From the NCBI GenBank assembly GCA_037389465.1, contig JAZARR010000179.1:1570501-1634500 (forward strand): DNA of 64,000 nt, written 5' to 3'. The notes beneath the pieces are model-generated. The model saw only the letters and a list, made by a program, of their open reading frames with translations. It did no database searches and was not told where the DNA came from. Below are positions 13,040-24,100 of this stretch, piece by piece. The stretch comes from Baylisascaris procyonis. Its lineage: Eukaryota; Nematoda; Chromadorea; Rhabditida; Ascarididae. A program made the position numbers and the translations under genes. How positions within the stretch are numbered: the first letter of the stretch is position 1; each line of letters starts with the position of its first letter.

Positions 13040-14774
13040 ACGTATATCCGTAAAATTATTCGATAGGCTTAATTGAATAAAATATTTTCAGGTGTCATAT
13101 AAGCTTGAAAAAACTGAATTAGAAAAAATTAAATCGCGAAACGATACGACTTCATCTAATCTGTGCAAATAAATGAAAAACATAAGCAAGAAACGATGAC
13201 GCATCTACCGAAATGCAGCCACCTCAACACGATTATATGTGAAGAAACAACGTCGAAAAATATGTGTACTTCGCATAGCGAGATGCAACAATCGCCATTG
13301 TGTCGTCGTAGTAACGTAACTGAATGACATCGACCATGGGTAATGCGCAGCGATCATCAGTAATTATCACCGATCATTAAATAATCTTCTATTGTTTGCA
13401 GAAATTTCGCCAATGTTCCATTCGATAGCCTCGATGACGTCATTACTCCTCAGATATACTTTAATTGGAAATTAAAATAACACAGAAATGAAATTAAAAC
13501 TTCGTCACGTTGATAAAACTAATAATGGATCAACAATTGAATGGCTTAATAAGTTTACTTCGAAATTTTGACTTATAAGAGGTAGATGTCGACAAAAATT
13601 TGGAATATACAAAAGAAATCGTTTTTTTGCCGATTTCAATTTTCGTTGATTTATAGGAACTGCTTAGCTGCACGATGCGGATGTGACATTCTTTGATTGA
13701 ATAGTTTTGTGAAAATATTCTTCAATAAACTTCAATTACGATATTGCTATCAAGCGTTTATTTTACGAGGAGTTCAATTGTCAAAGTTCAATTATTGTTA
13801 AGAAACCACCTAGCTGCAAAGATTGCGATAAAATATTTTAGGTCAACACTAATACGATCAAGAAATCTGCATAATCAAAACGTCAATGATAAAAACGTTG
13901 ACATGCATAATCTTTTGCTCTTGAAAGAGATTGCAAGCGATCTTGTTCTTTTTATTGTTTGTGTTGTTCGTACGTTTAGGTGGTCGTCGCTGTTTTCGAT
14001 TCTTGGAAAGGTAGTGATTATATCGTTGAATTTGTTGAATTTGATATGTGATATTAGATCGTTGAATTTGAAGGGAAATTGTTGAATTTGATATGTAGGC
14101 TTCAGCGATTATTAGGATTGTGCTATGGTCATATATAGATATGTCAAGAGTAGAAAAACGCAGAAAATGCAGCAGGTTAATAATCACGGTAGGTGGCCTA
14201 CGTTATTGGTAATTTTCCGTTGCCCGAGGCAGTCGGTAGTTCTGATACAGCAAAAGCAAAAATGATCTTTTCTTGCCTATCTTTAGAATTAATTTCACAA
14301 GTTTTACAATTATTGCTTCTGAATCTTCTCTAAATTAAATATTTTAGATCACTCAATCGAGAAGTGTGTACCTTCTTCTTTTAGTTTGGCTATAATATGG
14401 GATGTGAAGGGGGAAAAGACGAAATGGGAAGAAGATGAGCAAATCGTTTGCGGGGTATTTTCTTCGATAGATCTGGCTCTTGGGCTAGATGCTTTTTCGT
14501 TGTTCCTTTGTGGAAGATAATGAGAGGAAAAGTGTCGGCTAATAAGTAATATTGAACGATGAATGCAATAAATATATATTATTTGCATCGATTTATGATG
14601 TAATTTGCCCGATATCACCGAAATGATATCTCATATTTGCGTTTTTCAAGTCAACTCTACATTTAAGCACTAAGTTCTCGCACCCTCCTCGAAAAGCGCA
14701 AAAATTTCTTCTACGGTTATTGTGAGAGATAAGCAAATCAAAGAGGTTAACCATTAGGCCGAGCTTCTTCTATC

Positions 14775-14818
14775 ATTTCACGATTTTCGTTACCTTACGG
14801 CAACGAAAATCGTGAAAT
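14775..14818. other. 17-bp perfect inverted repeat (hairpin)
   Basis: Left arm 14775-14791 (ATTTCACGATTTTCGTT) and right arm 14802-14818 are exact reverse complements around a 10-base centre. After one A:C mismatch two further C:G pairs can form, leaving a 4-base loop (TTAC). It is a compact hairpin in otherwise featureless intergenic DNA, about 730 bases upstream of the TSR gene. It could be a small-RNA precursor, the fold-back core of a tiny element, or chance. Confidence 0.85.
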
Positions 14819-15550
14819 TTCACTTCCTGCTGCATCGTTTAAATGGTCTAGTGTGATGAATTGAATTTTGCACATTTCGCTTTTTTGTTTATTTACAGAA
14901 AAATGCTATAGAATTTTGTCGAGTTAATAACCCTGAGTTTTTTTTTTTTTTTTCAGAATTTTGCGTCAATCTTTTAGTATCGTTGATTGTTTGCAAATTT
15001 TTGCATCCAAATTTGGATATCAACAAGTGATGTATCTTTCCTTTGATAGTTATCAGTGCCATTCATTCAGCAGTCTTTTTTTTCACCCAAATTCGCCTCT
15101 GCAATCTCTACTGATTCTCACGAGTTCACCATAGTTCTCACGAGATGGCTCCAAATATTTTCTGCAACTTTAAGGCTTATTTGAATCAAAATAAAAGAAA
15201 TATTGCTAGAACTTCTGAGTAGAAGTGTTATCAGCTAAATGTGATAGTTGTCGTTCCTTAATGGACGAAGAGATAGGGAAATGGTAAGAAGAAAGAGATG
15301 CTTGGGGAGTGAAGCAAAAGCGAAAATTATTATCAAAAAGAAGTAAAATTTCAGAGAGTCATCAATGAACTCATTTCACACCGTCAGAAATTCAAACAAT
15401 CTGACATTAAAAAAACAATCAATCAATGCAAATTAACTCATTGCCACACACTTTCTCAGAAAGTATAGAATCACATGCAAATCTAATTTTTCAATGATTT
15501 CAGAAGGTACTATAATATCATTGCCGATCTCATCGACAAATACCGCAAAG

Positions 15551-18319
15551 ATGAGTACACCTACACCAAACTCAATTTCGCCGCTACCAAGTTCAAAGAC
15601 ACCTGCCTCAACTGATACCCCACCGCCTATTGGTAGCGGAACCAATGGAAAAACACCGGAAAATATCATTGGGCTTATGACTCCTCCTCAGCAGTCAAGA
15701 GTATGCTTTGCTTTTTTTTTCTTCAAAGATTTACTACAGCATTAAATCTTTGGGCACCTATCTGTTTGCAAGATCACGTTGAAAAACCTTATCATTATCA
15801 ATATCTTTGCCTTAAAAACAATATTTTAGCACTACTGCCTACGTGTTATCATTTCACAATACTTCCTCGCTAATTTTACCTTTTTTCCAGTTTTCTCTCA
15901 TTTTTATTTTATTTTTGTAAGAATATTTACGTAGTGATCGCTCTGATTATGCCCCTGCTAATGTGATCTACTTATAATCACAATGCTTGATCTAAAAATC
16001 ATAAGTTTGCTAAAGAAACGAATATTTTAGGCATATAAGAAAAGATGACTTTAATTTCCGTTTTATTTTTTATTATTATAACAAGGGAGTATTGTTGACG
16101 TTGTTTTCTTTCCTCAATTTATAAATCTAGAATACCTTTTTCAAACAAAAGAATTCCTTTGATAACTCTCCAAGCAATAAAATAAAAAATTCTTCCCTAT
16201 GTTACCTCATAACATATGTATGTTGGCTAGAAACAAGATTAGCGACAGAGTAAAGATGGAGGATGAAGGATGAAGCGAAGAGGGAGAGGAAGGAGGCCGA
16301 TGGACGGAACCTCCTGGGAGGACCTTTTCAGTGATTATTCTCAAGCTTCATAAAGGCTTTTTATGCATGTATAATGAGGTTTCTTGTTGTTGACTTTTTT
16401 TTTGATTTTTCGAATCTGTTTTGATTCATGCGGGAAGTATTCGAAACGATTGCGAATAATAAAGCACAATGAGCGATCGTGAAAACAAAACAAGGAAGCA
16501 CATTCACTTGAACATTTCAATTATATATCGATGATTGAATGGGAAAATCGGTTTATGGCCGAAATTTCGGTGGTCGAAAAATTGACCAAATTTTGTAGCG
16601 AATATTTTTTTAGCCAATATTTATGAAAATCAAACGCTTTTGCATTTTCAAAACTTAAATTTTACGTCGTTGAAAGTGGAATTCGAAGTATTTTTGCACT
16701 GCTAGAAATTATTTCTTCTTAACGAGCACTTATATCCAATTAGCATAAATGAGTTGTCGACAAATTTTTACAAGGGTTAATATTATTGAATTTTCATATT
16801 GCTATGAAAACCACTCATTTTCTTTGGCTTATTTAAATGATTTCGATCCTTTGAACTACGCCATATAATTCGTACTATAAGCCATAGTTTGGCAGCTGTA
16901 AATATTTGGAGAAAAGATGGAGAAGAGATGGGGCTCTATACAACTTTTTACGGTAGTGCTATCAATTATGTTTAATATAAATGATGAGAGCATTTTAAAA
17001 CAAAATCAGAACAATGACGAACTGTGGAATGAGGCCGCACCACGCGATATTCTCGAGGAAGTTAGTCTTGAGGAACCGAATGCCATTGAAGGAGATATCG
17101 GCCAAGATACAGAGGCGGTTAGCAAATTTTTTCTTTTTTCTTTTAAAGAAAAAATTTTTTTTCTGAAATTCTAACGTGATTGTTTCTATGTTTTTTTTTT
17201 CACATATTTTTATTTCTTTTTCTAATTTTTATGCTTTTTTCATTGTGAGTGAGTTCGAATTTCTCACATCGTTTTTTGTTGAATGTGAGGGAAAATTTGC
17301 TGCTAATTTTTGAAATTACTCTAATGAACGAGAAAATACTGAATTAGAAAAGTTTTTTATTATCCCCTCTATATGATCAATTTCAAACTGCAGATTAGAC
17401 GCAAGCGGATAACATGCATTACGTGAGTTTTGATTTTCTGTTCTTGAAAAATAGTACCTTGCTTTCCTAAGCAAGGTGGAGGGAAGGAAGAGGAGGCTGA
17501 CAGAGAAGAAATGAAGAGAGGAGAGGTAAACCGAATAACATGTGGATTCCGTAGTGTGATTGCTGTAATAGTACTCGAGACAATATAAAAGTAGTAATTA
17601 AATAACTTTAAAAATGCATATCATTCATTCATTCGGCGATTTAAAAGTTTCCGTTTTATTTCGACTTCATTGGCAACTTCAATTTTAATTTCAGTTTCTT
17701 TTTTTAAATATTATCGATTTATTATGGCTGCAAAATTTTCTCCGAAAATCTCAAATGATTTTATACTTAAGTGATATTACTATAGCATAATGATTTGCCC
17801 TCTTCTCCATCTCTTTGCGATTCCATTCGTCATAATTCGATAAAGTTAAAATATCATAACGAATAGTTCCGGTGGATGTGTAATTACGAGACGCCTGAGA
17901 GTTTTACTTTCAGTTATCCGACTACAGTGAGGGGCCCGATGCCATTGCTTATCGTGGTAGAACACCTGGCTCGAGCAGTCGCCTTGTATCGTGGATAATC
18001 GTAAGTTACAACTTTTGGTTCACTTTAGTTCCCTTGCTGCTGAACCTGCTGAGCGCGTAAATTGTTCTTTTCGTTGTTTTAGAGCCCAAAGTAGATCATC
18101 TTTACAGTCGTTCATACGAGATTCAAGCACGAGCTCGTTCTCCATATTTAGAGGGGCAATCTTAGATTCGTCATCTGTTGGTCAACGGGAGGAACCCGTA
18201 AGGCTCGGGCCTTTCGTAGTTGAGAGGAAAATCTCGGAGGCACATAAAATATATGCCAGAAATCAGTGTCCACAAACGCATCCACACAACTGCCCAGACT
18301 ATGGAGATGAGCTGTCACG

Positions 18320-18387
<68 letters not shown>

Positions 18388-19323
18388 TAATTCCATAATC
18401 TGTCCATATGTCGGACGAAAAGAAGTTATGAAACCGCCGAAACTGGAAAAATAGACCCGTCTATACTGAACATCGATGATTATTTGTTCTTATCTCTTGG
18501 TTGGAGTGGGATTGTTGAGGTAATCGGAGAAAGAGGATGAAGAGAAAGTGGGGAGGTGATGGGGATGGGATGAGGAGGAAGCAAGAGGTGGGGGTGGGGG
18601 AAGAGAGAAATCGATGTTTTTGGTGCTTTATTCATCAATTTCGCTTCAAAACGTTTGGTCAACTGTATGAATTGTACTTGACAATAATCTCTAATTGCAG
18701 CATATATCACCGCTAATACTCAATCGAAGGATATTTGTTTTAGCGATTTTCAATTTCTTTATGAGTGCATTTAATATTATTTTGCTTTTGGGGCTCATTG
18801 CACTTACTATTCAATTCGCCGTGCTCAATATAACGGTATGTAGTTGATTGTTGGTCATTTATGTATATATTATATTTCATTCCTGTCTATTTAATTACAA
18901 CTTGATTTCATTACTGTTTATTCAGTTACTTCTTACTGCTATTACAACAAAGAATTATACGCTGATTCATTAATAATTCGTTGATATTTAAAGAGTAAAC
19001 CGAAAGAATTGGGGAGCAAAATATCAATCGTTTTGAGCGAATCTGAATTCGGTGATAATAGCCTACTTGTCTTTCGTAATTCTACAGTTGTTTTCGGCAA
19101 GTCTTTAACAATAATTTTAATTCCCTTTGTTATACCATAGCAGAATTATCAAGCATTTATGCATTCGAACATGAAATATTCATTTGTTGGGGCATATTCG
19201 AGCATTGTTTTCTTTCATCTTTCTAAATATTACAATATTTTTGACAATTTATATAAATTGCCACTTGCGATGTAATTTTCTGATTAATGTACATCAATGC
19301 GAAAGCGTTATTCGTTTCTTTTT

Positions 19324-19389
<66 letters not shown>

Positions 19390-20165
19390 TAATGCGAGTA
19401 ATTTTATAGAAGAAAGTGGAAGACACTGGGGAGAGTCCATGCATCTATGAATATAATAATTGGGGCAAATGCAGTGCGGCATGTTGGAACTCAAACAGAA
19501 TAGAAGATATACCAAAGAGGATTCGATATGTTAATGCAAGAACGATAGTTGAAGCGCGTGGGAAACGTTTCGAGCGTTGTCCAAGGGGTCTCGAAAATCA
19601 TTTCGAAGAAATGCCTTGCAATTTCTACAAGTATTACGTTTAATTATTTCTTCCTTCTATTATAGGCTAATTTTCCCTTCAATTATGTTTATTACTACTT
19701 TTATTTCAAGTTTCTTTACAAATTATTTCAAATAATTTTATTATATCTATTTCGAGCGATTCATGATGCAGTTCTCTTATTGCAAGATTTATGTGATGAT
19801 CGATGCACCATTATAACAAAGATTCTTGTAATTAATGAAGTGAGGAGTGAGATAGATGACATCAGCATGAAGGATATTGAATAATAATTCGTTTAAAAAA
19901 ATTACATTATATTTGTTCTCGAAGAGCATTAATAAATGTTTCATTAATAATTTTTGAAATTAGCATATTTAGATGTGAGAGAAATCTCTCAAGTTATCCA
20001 TGGACTAATGAATGTTTCCTTAACGATATAACTAAAGGTAAAACAAGTGGATGTTATCGGATTCGCAATATTTCCTTTGAAGGTGTCGATCGACTTCAAC
20101 TCATAAGAATCGATACCGATCTTACCAAGCCATGTAATATAGTCGATTGTTCTGATTATTGGTGA
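15551..20165 (+). CDS. single-pass (type II) membrane protein with two atypical thrombospondin type-1 repeats
   Basis: Six exons: 15551-15700, 17010-17117, 17914-18000, 18701-18835, 19410-19630, 19964-20165. All junction phases fit; 903 bases, 300 residues. Residues 1-115 are a Pro/Ser/Thr-rich then acidic region without signal peptide, presumably cytosolic. Exon 4 (116-160) is one long hydrophobic membrane segment beginning after LILNRR. Exon 5 gives a first TSR-like module (CIYEYNNWGKCSAAC, ERCPRG, MPC). Exon 6 gives a second (RCERN, YPWTNEC, SGCYRIR, KPCNIVDC) and ends CSDYW-stop. WGKC fits the W-x-x-C form of the C-mannosylation motif. The start follows a TTTCAG acceptor at 15502, the first ATG after it being 15551. 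The acceptor before exon 2 is weak; an ATG at 16917 could give another N-terminus (MEKRWGSIQLFTVVLSIMF). Family name not certain. Confidence 0.8.
16257..16320. repeat. purine-rich G/A tract
   Basis: G/A-rich run in the first intron of the TSR gene. A similar one is at 17476-17525 in the second intron. Confidence 0.7.
18320..18385. repeat. (AT)n microsatellite
   Basis: Pure AT tract in the intron before the transmembrane exon of the TSR gene. Confidence 0.97.
18489..18608. repeat. G-rich G/A tract with quadruplex-like spacing
   Basis: Many GGG and GGGGG blocks separated by short A/T/GA spacers (for example GGTGGGGGTGGGGGAAG), in the same intron just before the transmembrane exon of the TSR gene. 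Confidence 0.8.
19327..19387. repeat. (AT)n microsatellite next to a splice acceptor
   Basis: About 60 bases of AT dinucleotides ending only 22 bases before the exon 5 boundary of the TSR gene (acceptor ATTTTATAG, exon from 19410). Confidence 0.95.
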
Positions 20166-21108
20166 TCACATATGAGCTCACTTCCGGTTCCAATTCCTTT
20201 CACGTTTTGTAGCTTCCAAACTTTGGACTAACTGTTAAACGTTTCAGGTAATCTTAGCGGCGTTTGGCTTAGCGGAATAGTGATAATTTCCCTCTTGTCA
20301 GAGGCATGATGGAGATCAGAGAGAGTTAATCAATCGAACCCGGAATTAACGTGGAATGGGGGGGGGGGAGGATTCTATTTGACTTATTCCCATATGAATG
20401 ACCGTATTTAGGAAGAAGTGGTGCTTGACACTGGACTCTAGAACTATTGCCTGATTTTAAATCTTTTTGGTGATGCCCCTAACCTGCTTATGACGGCTTG
20501 TGATTGTTGGTTTGTATCATGATGTTTTCGAAGTGAATTGCTCGTTAATGAGTTACAGGTGTGTTGTATTTTTGAAGTGCTTCTATTATTATCAATAAGA
20601 CTTTCCTGTTCTTTTTTTTTGTTTTTGCTTCGTTGGTTGTATTGTTTGATTGTAATGATGTTAAGTACAAAGATGAGTGGAATTCATTCAGTGTTTTTTC
20701 TTGTTATTACCATGAAACCTCAGAAGTGAATTCCACAGATTATCAAACAACCTTCGATAATTTATTTGTTTTCCGAAAAAATTTTTTTCACGTACTGTAT
20801 CGGTATTCACTTTTGAGGTTTTATATTGTATTACATTTATCGAATATTTCACAATTATATTGATGTTATTTATTTAATATAAATCTTTTGTTTTCATGAA
20901 TTTCTACGTTTTTTATGTGAATAAAATTTTTCGCCAGATTCAATAAACATTTATAGATGTATAATATAGAAGAAGAATAGCAAATCGTAATTTTTTTTTC
21001 TGAAATTAGTCGAATGATATATCCGTCGTAGACCGTGTATAGTGCAGTCGTCTCATTGCAACACAATAGAATGGATGGCATATCCTCCCTCTTATAAATT
21101 ACACGCAT
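20166..21108. other. intergenic between convergent genes, with a G11 run
   Basis: 3' flanks of the TSR (plus) and CUB (minus) genes. G11 lies at 20358-20368. A minus-strand AATAAA signal (TTTATT at about 20869-20874) lies some 235 bases past the CUB stop codon. No coding sequence recognised. Confidence 0.6.
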
Positions 21109-24100
21109 TTATTTGCATATGCAAAATAGGCATACCCATATCACTGTCATCATTTTCGTTATAGAAATTCCGGACAACGAGCTGCCTGCAATGATTCGAG
21201 CGAGTTGATTAAGGCTATCAGGAGAAATATGTAGCGGAGAACCACTGCCCTTGTCGGATCTCATAATGCTCTAGTATTCTAATAAGTAATTAGCTAAGAA
21301 TACTATAGTGCCAAGAAAACTTTCAAAGCGATTGTAAAATTGAACTCCAGTTTTCGACCACTAATCTATTTGGATCGAGAATTGAAGACACGTCAATGCA
21401 AATATGTAAACCGACCGATGCCAAAAATGTGTAGTTGCAGATTGGGTAAGGACTTTAGAAACACATAAACTTGCCAATAGCATTTCATCCTCCTTAGTAT
21501 TTTTATAGAGTATGGTTTGTATGCTTAGTATTTATAGCCAATTTCTATAGACTTATGAACTTAACTGATGCTACCTCATATAATAAGACGCAGATTAATC
21601 AGCGAGATTGAATTTAAATTTTATGATTATTATTTCATTCATGGACTTCAACATGCGATTTTTTTGACAATTTCGTACTTTTTATACAATTTTTCACAGT
21701 GCGTAATTCTTTTCAAATACCTCATTATTCCGCATAATTCCCATCTATGCAATGCAGTACAGCCCGGAGCTGAGGTATTGGGGTATAAATCTGCACAGCG
21801 CTAATTTCTTGATAGACTTCCCACCGAATATCTGCCTAGAAAGAATTAAAACAAGGATATTACCATGGCAATGATAGCGGATCAAAAATGCAGATCCATT
21901 CAAATCCGATGAATAATAATTCACAATGAGAGATTTCGTGACGAATCTGTATCGCTCGTTGATTATTGAGATCGCAGATCCCTTTATCCTTAAATTTAAT
22001 TTTTTGCTATTAATCTTAGTAAATAACTTAGAGTTTCTAATAGAGTTTCTAATAAATAACTTCACTAATCTTCGAATAGCATCGGATTTCTTCAGACTAT
22101 AGACTGTGCTATTTCTATCAAAGACATATAGATCAAAGATCATAAATTGCCTATTTTCATAGAACATTCATAGGTCAAAGATCATCGAAAACTTGCAGAT
22201 CATCAAAAATTATGGAACATTTTTTCCCTAAAACCAATAAAAACATTTAAGATTAAAATCCATCACTTAATTCTACCTAATATAGGCAACACCTAACGGC
22301 ATCATTACTGATCGAATACAAATTCAATCAAGTCGTTGAATCACGACAAAACGGAATTATTTGTGCTCACTAGGGTTGTGTGCGTAGTACTTTGGTTTTC
22401 ATCGTATATGTGGTTGTTAATTAATGTTGATTAGTGTGAATTGTTGAAATGAAAAAGGAAAGTTTCGAGAGGTACCACCAATTTACGATTCTGAAAATGG
22501 ACTCGTGGGAAACCCTAAAAGCTATCACAGATGAAAGAATTTTCAGTAATATCGTTCCATCTTGTATGTATCACAGTATAAATGCAAGAAAACGATTCGG
22601 TTCGTAAGTACAGTCGGAACTACTCTTGAGGTAATTTCAGAATGTCTTGGTATTTCTCTGCTCTGATTTTTCCTTGAAGTGAGCCTTGCCTCCCTCCGCT
22701 CCAAAATCCGCACCCTATACCCCCTCCTTATATCCCGGATTTGGACGGCATCCATGAATCTTTCTTTATAAGATGAATGCATCGATTAACCCAGAGAAAA
22801 TTAAATCGCAAACTTCGAAAGGCAATCGATTGTCGATCTTGTAAGAATCATTACTGCTTATCCAAGAGATGCTAACAACAAAATTGTACAAGGCAGTATT
22901 CCTACAGAATCTCTGTGCCTGTTATTAGCCCCGGAGTTTTAATTCGAGACCATACGATACAAAAATAGTTCGTCTACCGTTTACGCATGATTATAGGCGG
23001 ATATGTGAATATTCTGAGTATAGCATTTGAATGTATTTCTGTTCTAACAATATCCACAACAAATGGTATTGGAGTGATAGCAGTAAGCTTATAAGTGACG
23101 TTCGATTCGCCATTGTTCGTCATTACTGGATAATTCTTTGATGAAATAATACCCATATCACCAAGCCGAACTCTCCTATCGTAGAGAGCTGAAAATCTCT
23201 CACCATTGCCAGTCGATTTCATACTTTTTTCCTTATATAATTTTTCCTGCCCATTATTTTATATTGGATTTCAATTTTCTACTTTCATTACCGTTAATTT
23301 TGTTCGATAATATTTTATTATCAGTGTTATTAAATTGCTGTTTATTAATACAGTTGTTTTCCCATATTTAAGTGTTTCGTTACTTATTTACATCTTTATC
23401 AATTATATTAATATATATTATTGCATATTACTTTGTAGTAAATTAGCCATGTCGCCAAAATGTTACTGGTGAAAACAACGAAATATTAGTTCACAAAATA
23501 CGAACACTTAATTCCGATCGATTTTTATAGTGGGATGGAAATAATTTTTTCTCATTATCACATTTTTTCGAACAAAATATGTAGATCCTTTTCATGCTTT
23601 AATCATCATAGTGATGAAACTAAAAACTTCCGGAAATGGAAGCACTAAATAGCCAATTAAAACATTGACTAAAAATTGAATAGGGCTTTAAAATGTTGAA
23701 AAAAACTTCTGCCAATTATTTATTTGGATTCTCATCATAGTTGACTAAATATACCAAGTTTAGAATGAATCCTAAGTTGAATTGGATTGAAATTTTAAAC
23801 TCTCAACGATAGATTTTTGCGCTTCACATAAATGACCTTAATCTTCTATTGCTTCAAAATTCGCACGAATTTTGATGTTATTTATGAAGCGATATTTAAT
23901 TGCATCGTTTAGAATGCATGAAATTGCTGATACAAGAGAAGACACCAAACATCGCTATAGCAGAGTGCGAAATTCGACTGACCGAATGGAATCGGCAGTA
24001 TGTCGACGATTGAGACTGATGGAAGGCTTGAAAATTCAATCGTTGGTGATCACTGGATGGCCTGACAATTCATCTGCTTACGGCAAATGGAAAGCTTGAC

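Noticed and set aside
15502..15623. A second frame across TSR exon 1 reading IIADLIDKYRKDEYTYTKLN and ending in TGA
   Set aside because: It looks protein-like and GC-rich in third positions, but it stops before the donor. The other frame stays open to a good GT site and joins exon 2 in phase.
21745..22167. 140-codon open frame on the minus strand
   Set aside because: Not a gene as such. Only 21864-21988 is used as a CUB exon; the rest is intron read-through.
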